A stretch of 64,000 nucleotides of DNA, taken from assembly GCF_905171765.1 (NCBI RefSeq), contig NC_053394.1:157298756-157362755 (forward strand). Direction: 5' to 3'. The DNA comes from Bufo bufo. Taxonomy: Eukaryota; Chordata; Amphibia; Anura; Bufonidae. Positions 10,540 through 22,061 of this stretch are shown here, in pieces. The position numbers and the translations under genes are program-made. The notes under the pieces were generated by a model. The model was not told the origin of the DNA. It did not search any database and saw nothing but the letters and a program-made list of their open reading frames with translations. Numbering within the stretch: position 1 is the first letter of the stretch; every line of letters starts with the position of its first letter.

Positions 10540-11055
10540 TATTCAAAGACGCTTTATGAAGACAAACTAATTCAGACTCCACCAAATCCTGAGAGTTATC
10601 CAGTACTGAAGTCCTGGACTGCATAAAAGTCATGATTCGGAATAGCAATTGCTGGTGCTTGGACATATTTCCTCATGGATTCAGACTCCAAATGCCTCAA
10701 AATAGTACTGGACAATTCATCCTGATATAACAAAGAGGGATGTCCAATAGAAGTATGCAATTTATTTTCAGGAGACAAACTATGCCTCACTTATTTCCTT
10801 GGATTCATCTGCCATATCCATTAAAGAAAAATGTACAGTTAATAAACGGGAGAAACGATTGACATCCACGATAGTCCCAAACAAATCAAAATGACAACTA
10901 GGTGAAAAGCCCAGTCCTTTGCTCAAGAGTGAGATATGATCATCACTCAATATCTGAGCGGAAAGATTCAGAACATTGTTTATTTGCGCCTCCTCGAGGG
11001 ATAACGTCTTCTCCTTCCCTCGCTGGTGTTTCACATACAAACTGGTAACTAGCAA
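10540..11055 (-). pseudogene. Penelope-like N-terminal region fragment
   Basis: The minus-strand frame 11055-10780 contains VLNLSAQILSDDHISLLSKG followed by LGFSPS and DLFGTIVDVNRFSRLL. This matches the family's N-terminal conserved block (a serine-rich Leu-Ser-Lys-Gly-Leu segment followed by a Phe-Arg-Leu helix). A second frame, 10790-10596, continues with SPENKLHTSIGHPSLL and acidic helices, then about 10590-10540 gives VESELVCLHKASLN-like sequence. It is frameshifted and lacks a certain start. Confidence 0.7.
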
Positions 11056-11190
11056 TTATGACACCATGCAATTGACTGAAAATCCTACTCCGACTATCTT
11101 GAGCCTCAAATGGTGGAAGACTGCTCAGATAGATTAACAAGACTTGCAACAATTTTTTATGCGGAGAAACCTGTGAGGCACATTTCCTCA

Positions 11191-11935
11191 AACATAACCT
11201 GCTGCCTCTACTGTAAATGTTCTATCTCACCCTACTGTCGGATTCACAACAACAGTGCTCAGTATTGCTGTATAACACCCTCCATGCTTCTCTGTGTGAG
11301 AGATAGAGGGCAGGATCTTTTCTCTGTGTACTGTGTATGGAGACTTAATAGATATTTTCGGCACTCTTATATGGAGGGTGGTCTCTCATGTTCGTTCTCT
11401 TGTCCCTGTTCTAGAAATAGGTGTGGGACTTGCCCATATCTGAGATTGGTGGCATATCCTAGCAATATGTCACCAATATGTGACATGGTCCATCTTTTTT
11501 AACTGTAAGAAATTGTATAAAATAGACAAGCATTCAGGTTGCGTTTTAGATTTGATTATAGTCTGAAGAGTATTTCAGATACAGAACATCCTGGGAGAGG
11601 TTACTAAAAGTTCCTATTAAGGAGAACTACAGGCACAAGCAGAACAGGGTACAGGTAACTTTGTAGACACACATGGTGCACAACATATAGAAGGGTACAA
11701 TGCAATCTGAGCAAACAAGTTCTGCTTTACACTGTATACTGTATAATTAAGTTTGCATACTAGACACTTCTACGAGACTTCCATAAGAGAGTGATTAGTG
11801 AGGGTATAACTTGTGCAAGCCCCATGATCTAGATCATGGGGTTGCGTGGTCCCCATTTCTGGCCACACATACAGTACATGGACACTCACTATTAAAGGCC
11901 AGAGCTTTAGCAATAATTGGATTAAAGGGGTTTTC
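11191..11935. other. Interval without recognised features
   Basis: I see no coding motif, inverted repeat or tandem array. Short open frames here show no family signature. Confidence 0.5.
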
Positions 11936-12320
11936 CAACAGTTGTGTACAGATGACCTATCCTATCAATAGGCCATCAGTATCTGATCAGTGGGGGTCCA
12001 ACACCCGGGACTCCTGCCAATCAGCTGTTTTGAGAAGACAGAGGGGCTCATGTCAGTGCCCCTGCCTTCTCATAGCTTGTATAGCGGCTGTGCTTGATAT
12101 CGTGCTCAGCCCTATTCACTTCTATGGGAATGAGCTGCTCCTAGGCCATGTGTCAGGAAAAGCAGAGAGAAGGCCGTGGCTCTCACAGGAGGGCAGCTGC
12201 CTTCTCAAAAAGCTGATTGATGGGGGTCTTGGGTGTCTAAACCCCACCTATCAGATACTGGTGACCTATCTAGAGGACAGGTCATCAGTAAAAAAAAAAT
12301 AATCATCTCAGAAAACCCCT
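11936..12320. mobile_element. TTAA-flanked MITE (AGGGGTTTTC ends)
   Basis: Starts AGGGGTTTTCCAACA and ends GAAAACCCCT, a perfect 10-bp inverted repeat, flanked by TTAA on both sides (11932-11935 and 12321-12324). The interior contains the recurrent phrase ctgatcagtgggggtccaac and has no coding sequence. Relatives in this window lie at 21632, 41750-42119 and 49010-49379. A TTAA duplication suggests piggyBac-type mobilisation. Confidence 0.85.
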
Positions 12321-13026
12321 TTAACAGGCCGCTGACTCTACATCACATATCATCACTCACTTAACATATATCTAGTTTTCACCTGCTTTGGTCATGATAA
12401 GCAGTGAGTCTTGTAGATATCTATGACAACAGTACTGGTAATGTACGTAATAATCACAAAATCTATTAATTTACCTTTGGTTTGCCCAGTCGACCATTGC
12501 CTATTGTAGTCACATGAGATCCACCTGCCTCATGACAGGCAACAATTGTTTCCCATTTAACCACTTAAGGACCACAGGTTTATACCCCCCTAAAGACCAG
12601 GCCCTTTTTTACAAATCGGCACTCCACAACTTTAGCGGTTTATTGCTCGGTCATGCAACTTACCACCCAAATGAATTTTACCTCCTTTTCTTCTCACTAA
12701 TAGAGCTTTCATTTGGTGGTATTTCATTGCTGCTGACATTTTTACTTTTTTTGTTATTAATCGAAATTTAACGATTTTTTTTGCAAAAAAATGACATTTT
12801 TCACTTTCAGTTGTAAAATTTTGCAAAAAAAACGAGATCCATATATAAATTTTGCTCTAAATTTATTGTTCTACATGTCTTTGATAAAAAAAAATGTTTG
12901 GGTAAAAAAAAAATGGTTTGGGTAAAAGTTATAGCGTTTACAAACTATGGTACAAAAATGTGAATTTCCGCTTTTTGAAGCAGCTCTGACTTTCTGAGCA
13001 CCTGTCATGTTTCCTGAGGTTCTACA

Positions 13027-15640
13027 ATGGCCAGACAGTACAAACACCCCACAAATGACCCCATTTCGGAAAGTAGACACCCTAAGGTATTCGCTGATGG
13101 GCATAGTGAGTTCATAGAACTTTTTATTTTTTGTCACAAGTTAGCGGAAAATGATGATTTTTTATTTTTTATTTTTTTTCTTACAAAGTCTCATATTCCA
13201 CTAACTTGTGACAAAAAATATAAAGTTCTATGAACTCACTATGCCCATCACGAAATACCTTGGGGTCTCTTCTTTCCAAAATGGGGTCACTTGTGGGGTA
13301 GTTCTACTGCCCTGGCATTCTAGGGGCCCAAATGTGTGGTAAGGAGTTTGAAATCAAATTCTGTAAAAAATGACCAGTGAAATCCGAAAGGTGCTCTTTG
13401 GAATATGGGCCCCTTTGCCCACCTAGGCTGCAAAAAAGTGTCACACATCTGGTATCTCTGTATTCAGGAGAAGTTGAGGAATGTGTTTTGGGGTGTCTTT
13501 TTACATATACCCATGCTGGGTGAGATAAATATCTTGGTCAAATGCCAACTTTGTATAAAAAAATGGGAAAAGTTGTCATTTGCCAAGATATTTCTCTCAC
13601 CCAGCATGGGTATATGTAAAATGACACCCCAAAACACATTCCCCAACTTCTCCTGAGTACGGAGATACCAGATGTGTGACACTTTTTTGCAGCCTAGGTG
13701 GGCAAAGGGGCCCACATTCCAAAGAGCACCTTTCGGATTTCACTGGTTATTTTTTACAGAATTTGATTTCAAACTCCTTACCACACATTTGGGCCCCTAG
13801 AATGCCAGGGCAGTATAACTACCCCACAAGTGACCCCATTTTGGAAAGAAGAGACCCCAAGGTATTCGCTGATGGGCATAGTGAGTTCATGGAAGTTTTT
13901 ATTTTTGGTCACAAGTTAGTGGAATATGAGACTTTGTATGAAAAAAAATAAAATAAAAAAAAATCATAATTTTCCACTAACTTGTGACAAAAAATATAAA
14001 ATTCTAGGAACTCGCCATGCCCCTCACGGAATACCTTGGGGTGTCTTCTTTCCAAAATGGGGTCACTTGTGGGGTAGTTATACTGCCCTGGCATTTTCCA
14101 GGGGCCCTAATGTGTGGTAAGTAGGTAAATGACCTGTGAAATCCGAAAGGTGCTCTTTGGAATATGGGCCCCTTTGCCCACCTAGGCTGCAAAAAAGTGT
14201 CACACATCTGGTATCTCTGTACTCAGGAGAAGTTGGGGAATGTGTTTTGGGGTGTCATTTTACATATACCCATGCTGGGTGAGAGAAATATCTTGGCAAA
14301 AGACAACTTTTCCCATTTTTTTATACAAAGTTGGCATTTGACCAAGATATTTATCTCACCCACCATGGGTATATGTAAAAAGACACCCCAAAACACATTC
14401 CTCAACTTCTCCTGAATACAGAGATACCAGATGTGTGACACTTTTTTGCAGCCTAGGTGGGCAAAGGGGCCCATATTCCAAAGAGCACCTTTCGGATTTC
14501 ACTGGTCATTTTTTACAGAATTTGATTTCAAACTCCTTACCACACATTTGGGCCCCTAGAATGCCAGGGCAGTAGAACTACCCCACAAGTGACCCCATTT
14601 TGGAAAGAAGAGACCCCAAGGTATTCGCTGATAGGCATAGTGAGTTCATGGAAGTTTTTATTTTTTGTCACAAGTTAGTGGAATATGAGACTTTGTATGA
14701 AAAAAAATAAATAAAAAAAAATCATCATTTTCCACTAACTTGTGACAAAAAATAAAAAATTCTAGGAACTCGCCATGCCCCTCACGGAATACCTTGGGGT
14801 GTCTTCTTTCCAAAATGGGGTCACTTGTGGGGTAGTTATACTGCCCTGGCATTTTCCAGGGGCCCTAATGTGTGGTAAGTAGGTAAATGACCTGTGAAAT
14901 CTGAAAGGTGCTCTTTGGAATATGGGCCCCTTTGCCCACCTAGGCTGCAAAAAAGTGTCACACATCTGGTATCTCCGTACTTGGGAGAAGTTGGGGAATG
15001 TGTTTTGCGGTGTCATTTTACATATACCCATGCTGGGTGAGAGAAATATCTTGGCAAAAGACAACTTTTCCCATTTTTTTATACAAAGTTGGCATTTGAC
15101 CAAGATATTTCTCTCACCCAGCATGGGTATATGTAAAATGACACCCCAAAACACATTCCCCAACTTCTCCTGAGTACGGCGATACCAGATGTGTGACACT
15201 TTTTTGCAGCCTAGATGCGCAAAGGTGCCCAAATTCCTTTTAGGAGGGCATTTTTAGACATTTGGATACCAGACTTCTTCTCATGCTTTGGGGCCCCTAG
15301 AATGCCAGGGCAGTATAAATACCCCACATGTGACCCCATTTTGGAAAGAAGACACCCCAAGGTATTCAATGAGGGGCATGGCGAGTTCATAGAAATTTTG
15401 TTTTTTGGCACAAGTTAGCGGAAATTGATATTTTTTATTTTTTTCTCACAAAGTCTCCCTTTCCGCTAACTTGGAACAAAAATTTCAATCTTTCATGGAC
15501 TCAATATGCCCCTCACGGAATACCTGGGGGTGTCTTCTTTCCGAAATGGGGTCACATGTGGGGTATTTATATTGCCCTGGCATTCTAGGGGCCCTAAAGC
15601 GTGAGAAGAAGTCTGGAATATAAATGTCTAAAAAATTTTA
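13027..15640. repeat. 760-bp alternating palindromic satellite
   Basis: Segments of about 380 bp are repeated in alternating orientation, so palindrome centres of one class fall near 13558, 14320 and 15080 (around tttgtataaaaaaatggg), and centres of the other class near 13175, 13950, 14710 and 15440 (between two gtcacaagttag-type arms). The true period is therefore about 760 bp. Short frames of about 83 codons recur on both strands only because the DNA is palindromic. Confidence 0.88.
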
Positions 15641-15769
15641 CGCATTTGGATTCCGTGAGGGGTATGGTGAGTTCATGTGAGATTTTATTTTTTGACACAA
15701 GTTAGTGGAATATGAGACTTTGTAAGAAAAAAAAAAAAAAATTCCGCTAACTTGGGCCAAAAAAATGTC

Positions 15770-16930
15770 TGAATGGAGCCTTACAGGGGGGTGATCAATG
15801 ACAGGGGGGTGATCAATGACAGGGGGGTGATCAATGACAGGGGGGTGATCAGGGAGTCTATATGGGGTGATCACCCCCCTGTCATTGATCACCCCCCTAT
15901 AAGGCTCCATTCAGATGTCCGTATGTGTTTTGCGGATCCGATCCATCTATCAGTGGATCCGTAAAAATCATGCGGACGTCTGAATGGAGCTTTACAGGGG
16001 GGTGATCAATGACAGGGGGGTAATCAATGACAGGGGGGTGATCAGGGAGTCTATATGGGGTGATCACCACAGTCATTGATCATGCCCCTGTAAGGCTCCA
16101 TTCAGATGTCTGTATGTGTTTTGCGGATCTGATCCATGTATCCGTGGATCCGTAAAAATCATACGGACATCTGAATGCAGCCTGACAGGGGGGGTGATCA
16201 ATGACAGGGGGGTGATCAGGGAGTCTATATGGGGTGATCACCCCCCCTGGAAGGCTCCAGGGAGACGCCTGTATGTGTTTTGCGGATCCGATCCATCTAT
16301 CAGTGGATCCGTAAAAATCATGCGGACGTCTGAATGGAGCTTTACAGGGGTGTGATCAATGACAGGGGGTGATCAGGGAGTCTATATGGGGTGATCAGGG
16401 AGTCTATATGGGGTGATCACCACAGTCATTGATCACGCCCCTGTAAGGCTCCATTCAGACGTCCGTGTGCGTTTTGCGGATCCGATCCATCTATCAGTGG
16501 ATCCGTAAAAATCATACAGACATCTGAATGCAGCCTGACAGGGGGGGTGATCAATGACAGGGGGTGATCAGGGAGTCTATATGGGGTGATCACCCCCCCT
16601 GGAAGGCTCCAGGGAGACGCCTGTATGTGTTTTGCGGATCCGATCCATCTATCAGTGGATCCGTAAAAATCATGCGGACATCTGAATGGAGCTTTACAGG
16701 GGGTTGATCAATGACAGGGGGGTGATCAGGGAGTCTATATGGGGTGATCACCACGGTCATTGATCATGTCCCTGTAAGGCTCCATTCAGACGTCCGTATG
16801 CGTTTTGCGGATCAGATCCATCTATCAGTGGATCCGTAAAAATCATGCGGACATCTGAATGGAGCTTTACAGGGGTGTGATCAATGACAGGGGGGTAATC
16901 AATGACAGGGGAGTGATCAGGGAGTCTATA
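15770..16930. repeat. MITE-seeded tandem array with GGATCC-rich units
   Basis: Repeated units alternate a G-rich segment (gatcaatgacaggggggtga, ggagtctatatggggtgatc) with a roughly 95-bp segment starting GGCTCCATTCAGA and ending TCTGAATGGAGC, which is an inverted-repeat MITE remnant. Four to five MITE-like segments are visible, near 15905-15995, 16095-16175, 16250-16345, 16445-16540 and later. The unit pair is about 180-280 bp with indels. Confidence 0.82.
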
Positions 16931-17348
16931 TGGGGTGATCAGGGGCTAATAAGGGGTTAATAAGTGACGGGGGGGGGGGGGTGTAGTGTAGTGTAGTGGT
17001 GCTTGGTGCTTCTTTACTGAGCTACCTGTGTCCTCTGGTGGTCGATCCAAACAAAGGGGACCACCAGAGGACCAGGTAGCAGGTATATTAGACGCTGTTA
17101 TCAAAACAGCGTCTAATATACCTGTTAGGGGTTAAAAAAAACACATCTCCAGCCTGCCAGCGAACGATCGCCGCTGGCAGGCTGGAGATCAACTCTCTTA
17201 CCTTCCGTTCCTGTGAGCGCGCGGGCCTGTGTGCGCGCGTTCAGAGGAAATCTCGGCTCACGCGAGATGACGCCAATCGGCGTTAGTGTGACCTGGGAGC
17301 GCCGCAGAAATGACGCCTTTCGGCGTTAGCGTGACGGTAAGTGGTTAA

Positions 17349-17913
17349 TGAGGATAACCACATTTTATTATATTAGCTGGCCCATACAATTCAATAAATT
17401 AACACTTCTATTTAAACTTAACCCTTTTAAATAACATCTAAATGTGTGCAGATACTTGGTTTCAATTGTGGCATATCCCCTATATTAGTTGTGCCCTTAT
17501 TTCCTTGAAAATTGAGCATTATCATGAAATTTGAAACGCAGACACCACTGAAAAGAAAAAAGATCAGCTATGCTAAAATTGAACATGTGCGGTTCTTATC
17601 TTTCCTGAAACTTGTTGTTAAGGGAGGACTGTCAGTAAACGCATATTAGTTGTTGGGATATGTGGGCATGAACCTAATGAGTATGGGCGGTGTAGTTAGC
17701 CAGCATATCCTAATGCCTGGCAAGACTCTTTTTCCAAAACACTACAAGAGATCAGTCCAGAGCCAGTTGGAACACAGTGGATAGAATACAAATGTGAAAC
17801 TTTTACTTTATTTTGATAATGTAAAATTTTATTCACCACGCTTTAATATTATACTGCTTCGGGTCCTTCCACAACCTCAGTCTTTGTCCATGATGGTGAA
17901 GAACTTCAATACC
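17349..17913. other. 3' flank of ZNF gene 1
   Basis: No gene is seen apart from the likely 3' untranslated region. TTTATT on the plus strand at 17807-17812 and 17828-17833 reads AATAAA on the minus strand, 80-110 bases downstream of the zinc-finger stop codon. Either could serve as the polyadenylation signal. Confidence 0.55.
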
Positions 17914-18935
17914 TTACATATTGTCTGAGGAGTTCATGGGATTCATTAGATTGAGGAGACTCTCTTTTGGGTTGGAAGACTTTTCAGTATGGACTGTCCA
18001 TGTGTGAATTCTCTGATGATTAGCTAGAACTGATTTCCTGCTAAAACACTGACCACATTCCAAACATAAAAATGGCTTCTCCCCTGTATGATTTCTATGA
18101 TGGTCAACAAGCTCTGATTTCTGTGCAAAACATTTCCCACATTCTGAACAGGAATATGGTTTCTCTCCTGTGTGAGTTCTTTGATGTCTAATAAGACCCG
18201 ATTTCTCTGCAAAACATTTCCCACATTCTGAACAAGAATATGGTTTCTCCCCTGTGTGAACCTTCTGATGTTTACTGAGACCTGATTTTTGGATGAAACG
18301 TTTCCCGCATTCTGAACATGGATATGGCCTCTCCCCTGTATGAATTCTCTGATGACGCTCAAGATGGTCTTTGAACATAAAACACTTTCCACATTCCAAG
18401 CATGAAAATAGTTTTTCCCCTGTGTGAATAATCTCATGCTTAAGCAGACTTGACTTCTTGGTAAAACACTTCCCACATTGTGAGCATGAATGAGGCTTCT
18501 CCCCCGTATGAGTCCTTACATGTTCATTGAGAACAGATTTTCTGGTGAAACACTTTTCACACTGTGAGCACGAAAAAAGTCTTTTAAGAGATGTGGTTTT
18601 CTGTCCTTCAATACTTTCTTTATGAATTCTTCGGTGTACAACAAGATTTGCATTGTAAGCAAAACACTGCCCACATTCGGGACAAGGAAATAACTCATCC
18701 ACATTACTCGCTCTTTTTTGTGCAAAATCATCCGATTCCTGAGTAAAGTATTCAACTGGCTCAGAAAATAAACTTTGTGGAGCAAGATGTTCAGGAGGTT
18801 CCTCAAAATTGGAGAAAACAGATGACAGATCAGCAAAGTGAAGTCCTGAATATATATTTTGCATAGTGAAATGCTCTTCTAGAGAATCTCTTGTAGTATC
18901 ATTATAATGTTTCTCGAAATAAGTTCTGTAATTGT
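17914..18935 (-). CDS. ZNF gene 1, terminal exon: eight C2H2 zinc fingers
   Basis: This exon encodes the DNA-binding part of a nuclear C2H2 zinc-finger protein. The 3' splice site is TTCCAACAG before 18935, in phase 1, matching the upstream exon. An acidic spacer leads to eight CX2C...HX3H fingers from about 18700 to 18000. Fingers 2-7 are joined by TGEKP/TGERP/TGEKL linkers; finger 1 is separated by a longer linker (ESIEGQ). Predicted contact residues (-1,3,6) for fingers 2-8 are RVE, KSK, FHR, QGK, EGR, QED and RVN. The frame ends SDNM-stop (TAA, 17914-17916). Zinc ligands look intact in all fingers. It resembles the many frog KRAB-like/FAX ZNF genes. The target is unknown; transcriptional repression is inference from the upstream KRAB exon. 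Confidence 0.93.
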
Positions 18936-19454
18936 CTGTTGGAAACAAAAGGCAATATTCTCTTTTTAAAACACACAAAATAACTCAACTATACAGATTT
19001 CCAGATCATCAAGTAATGAGGGCAATCTTTTTATTATGTTAAATGAGGTGGGTAACTCCTAAAATTTTCAATGACTTCATGTCTCTCTAACTTCCCATAT
19101 GAGAGATGATCGTGTGGCACAGAGAAAGGTCCTGGGGTGCTGACAAGTCCTACTTCTCTACCAAACAACAAAGAAATGACTTATCCTGGCTAAACAAGTG
19201 CAATGTGCGCCAATGCAAGGGACACATCTTACAAGTGAACAGTGAAAACAGTAGGGGTAATGTAATGCTATGCCCAAAGCCATTTGAGGAAAGGTCAACT
19301 GTGGGAAGGAAGTCTCAGGATCTGGCACCTGTGTTCCTCAATCCCTTCCTATTCACCATCAAATCAGACTTCATTAAAATTCAGTCTAGCTTGGTAATAA
19401 GGGTACAGCCCTACAGTAACAGGAAGGACACAGTAACAGGAAGTCAGGCTATGA

Positions 19455-19666
19455 GCTGAGCGCTGCCATTGGCCAGCGCTACAGCATAGGAGAAGACGAC
19501 GCCGGCAGGATCAAATGGGTGGAGCCTAACTCCTTACATACCGGAGGCTGTACCGGGCGAACGGAGCGGCGCCCGGGGATAACAGTAAGTGCAGGGGGAT
19601 CCCTGGGCGCCGCTCTACACCTCTGTATAGTTAGTTTAGAGGCTTTCCTCTGGTGAAAGGTCCTCT
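19455..19666. mobile_element. Half copy of a TTAA foldback element (GGTCCTCT end)
   Basis: It ends GGTGAAAGGTCCTCT next to TTAA (19667-19670) and contains the gcggcgccc...ccctgggcgccgct core shared with 45281-45782 and 51310-51734. Only the right arm is clear, with the gctatgagctgagcgctg segment at its left limit. It lies in the last intron of ZNF gene 1. Confidence 0.7.
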
Positions 19667-20427
19667 TTAAGTTTACGCTACATATCAATGAGGATCGTGT
19701 GCTCAATTTTCTGTTAACTTAGGTGGTTATGACGTCCTTTGTGAGATGTTTAAATAAATTACAGTGAAGATGGGGTGGTGTAGTCATCTCTCTGCAAGAT
19801 AATATTAGGGAGGGGGAGGGGGGGAGTTGGGTGAAAGTTAAATTTGTTATTTAACAAAAATTTTGTATTGCTCTGTATTGTCATTGCATTAGATTTTTGG
19901 CCATGTAAATGACTGGCAGGATCCTGATCATTGTGTGCAATATGTACTTTATTTAAAATCAATAAAAATGATTTTGATAAAAAATAAAAATAAAATTGTG
20001 GTTATTGGGAACACAGAGCAACAAAGTACAAATTCTGTCCCTACCTACCTGTTATGAATGAAGTGACAATAAGTACTCTGCTAGTCCCTGAGAGTTTTAA
20101 CACGTACATAGTCCTCGTTCTCTAGTTGTTGTTTTTTTTATTAGTATTTCATAAAAATGTAGTTTTAATTAGTATTTTCGTTAGGACCCCTAAAGGGATT
20201 TTTTGGGTCATTTGACCGTAGTATAAATGATGCTGCGACTGCGACGGTTGCAGAAAAATCCATTTCGGATGGATTTTTTGCGACTGTCCCGTCGCAGCAT
20301 GTCGCAGTGTGACACCATAGACTATCATTATAAAAATTGTCGTGCGACAAATGTCATCGTGTAGCCATAGCCTAATTGCTATACTGCTCAGAATATTCAC
20401 TTTATCTACTACACACATCATCTGTTA

Positions 20428-20645
20428 GGCCTCATGCACACTATAGTATCCATTTTGCTGTCCACAAATCGTAGATCTGCAAAACATGGATATTGCTGTG
20501 TGCATTCCGCCCCAAGGTTAAAAATGCCTATTTTTGTCTGCAAAATGGACACGAATAGGACAAGTTCTATTTTTCTTTTTTGTGGGGCAGAGGAACGGAC
20601 ATACAGATGGGGACAGCACAAAAATACGGTCATATGCATGGGGCC
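20428..20645. mobile_element. PIF/Harbinger-type MITE (GGCCTCATGCACAC ends)
   Basis: Starts GGCCTCATGCACACTA after TTA and ends CATATGCATGGGGCC before TAA. The interior shares gtctgcaaaatggac and aataggacaagtt-type phrases with the MITEs at 40657 and 42643. TWA target duplications are typical of PIF/Harbinger, though here the two sides differ by one base. Intronic in ZNF gene 1. Confidence 0.7.
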
Positions 20646-20939
20646 TAACATGGATTAATCTTGCTGGTGAGCTGATCCTGTATATGAGTGGGTGATGCAT
20701 GTGAAAATCATTTTCCTATAAGCCTGACAGTGAATTCATGTGCGTCTATAGGTCTTATATACCTGCGGCTGACATTATGTCAGCTTAATGGAGTGCAGTT
20801 GACATTAATATTGTACTGATTACTGAACATACAGTATATTTAGAATTCAGCCAGTAGTAGCTGCTAATCAATAAATGTACTGCAATGCCCACCAAGACAG
20901 ATTGTTGTAATGATCTAACAAATACAATTTGTGACTCAC

Positions 20940-21051
20940 CTGGACAGAGATCTGAAGGCATCTCCTCCTGCTTACACTGATGATTACCACTAGCATATGA
21001 CTCTACTTTTGTCTCCATAACCTCGGCTTTAATTTCAGTGGAATCTTTGCC
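20940..21051 (-). CDS. ZNF gene 1, penultimate coding exon
   Basis: The 112-nt exon is bounded by acceptor TTACTCAG before 21051 and donor GTGAGT from 20939 down. It enters in phase 0 and leaves in phase 1, as the zinc-finger exon requires. It encodes EIKAEVMETKVESYASGNHQ, then CKQEEMPSDLCP, the short acidic segment that in frog ZNF genes sits between the KRAB-like exons and the fingers. The homologous exon of gene 2 is 58088-58214. Confidence 0.85.
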
Positions 21052-21190
21052 CTGAGTAACATGTTTAAGAGTAATATACAAGTCAAGAACCAGTTAACAA
21101 CCATGACATCCAAAAACTTAGAAGCCATTATAGGTTCATTGTAATAAGACAAGCAACCTAATGCCTGCTGACATCTCCCCTGAGATTTAA

Positions 21191-21537
21191 AAGGGTTGTC
21201 CAGCTATCTACAGTTCTCTTATCAGAGAATTTTGAGTTAATAGAGGAGGTCCTCTGTTCAGCATCTTCATGTGTTGTCAAGAGTGAAGAGCTGTTACACA
21301 GAACATCTCTCACTCTGGAGGACCTGTCCTGTCCTGGATTACACAGACAACACATTAATTTCAATGAGCACTGAGCCATGATTAACTTTTCCTGAGGTAA
21401 CACTGAAAGGAAATTGAACACTAAATCCAAGGTTACAGATGTTCGCTGGTGGTGCCAGCAGAGGGACACTTTCAGATCTGCTCATTGTCAACAGGCCCTT
21501 CTAACAAGTGGAGATTGTCTAAAGCGGAGAAACCCTT
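21191..21537. mobile_element. TTAA-flanked MITE, decayed
   Basis: Starts AAGGGTTGTCCAGC after TTAA and ends GAGAAACCCT before TTAA (21538-21541). No coding sequence. Intronic in ZNF gene 1. Confidence 0.6.
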
Positions 21538-21631
21538 TAAGGCATTTATCAAGCTACAAAAGAAGCTCTTTGCATGTGTTAAAAGTAGTTTCTCATTCTA
21601 CACCATCTGGGGTGTACATGTGGAGTGTTAA

Positions 21632-21830
21632 AGGGGGTTTTCCGGGAGCACAATATTGATGGCCTGTCCTTAGGGATAGCTCATGAATATCTGATCAGTG
21701 GAGGTCTGACTCCTGCTACCCCTAACAGTTGTTTAAAAAGGCTGTGGCACTCTGGTGAGCACTGCAGTCTCTTCCTAGGCCAGTGATGTCAAAATACAGC
21801 TTTACAGACACTGCTGCAAGGTAAGGGAAA
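21632..21830. mobile_element. Truncated TTAA MITE (AGGGGGTTTTCC end)
   Basis: The left end AGGGGGTTTTCCGGGAG follows TTAA (21628-21631), and the interior phrase tctgatcagtggaggtctga matches the family at 11936-12320. No right terminus is seen. Confidence 0.65.
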
Positions 21831-21884
21831 AGATCTCAGACACCACCACCTACCCTAACCATCTCTAGGCCAGACAAACATTAA

Positions 21885-22061
21885 GGGGGAGATTTATCAA
21901 AACTGGTGGAAAGGAAAACTGGCTTAGTTGCCCATAGCAACCAATCAGATTTAACCTTTGATTTTTCAGAGTTCATTTGCAAAATGAAAGGTGGAATCTG
22001 ATTGGTTGCTATAGGCAACTAAGTAAGTTTTCCTTTGCACCAGTTTTTATACATTTCCCCC
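21885..22061. mobile_element. Palindromic MITE (GGGGGAGATTTATCAAA ends)
   Basis: Starts GGGGGAGATTTATCAAAACT and ends with its approximate inverse complement (ACATTTCCCCC), with TAA on both sides. The arms contain gcccatagcaaccaatcaga and tctgattggttgctataggc, so the copy folds into a hairpin about 80 bp long. Confidence 0.82.

Larger units (their letters stand above)
5735..11190 (-). mobile_element. Penelope-like element (GIY-YIG class), interrupted and decayed
   Basis: Minus-strand remnants occur in the order expected for a Penelope-like element: N-terminal conserved region (10540-11055), reverse transcriptase (about 8900-9720), connector (8360-8900) and C-terminal GIY-YIG endonuclease (5786-6130). 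The coding order is interrupted twice, by a complete hAT element at 6252-8345 and by a block containing a 198-bp direct duplication (9962-10357). Exact ends are not determined; no target duplication was found. Confidence 0.85.
12561..17344. mobile_element. Large non-coding piggyBac-type element built of palindromic satellites
   Basis: TTAA occurs at both ends (12557-12560 and 17345-17348), with short inverted repeats CCACTTA at the left and TAAGTGG at the right. No transposase is present. The interior is an AT-rich head (12561-13020), an alternating palindromic satellite (13027-15640), a second tandem array (15770-16930), and a GC-rich tail containing a hairpin around CAGCCTGCCAGCG and CGCTGGCAGGCTG (17151-17184). 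The tail is shared with 43721-44128, which proves a family relationship. Confidence 0.8.

Noticed and set aside
13405..15232. Repeated 83-codon frames (MGPFAHLGCKKVSHIWYL...) on both strands
   Set aside because: They recur on opposite strands because the DNA is an alternating palindrome. There is no sign of protein-level conservation or splice context.
18024..18476. Alternative minus-strand frame across the zinc fingers (150 codons)
   Set aside because: It shadows the finger-coding frame. Its repeats come from the repeated TGEKP-type codons in another frame.
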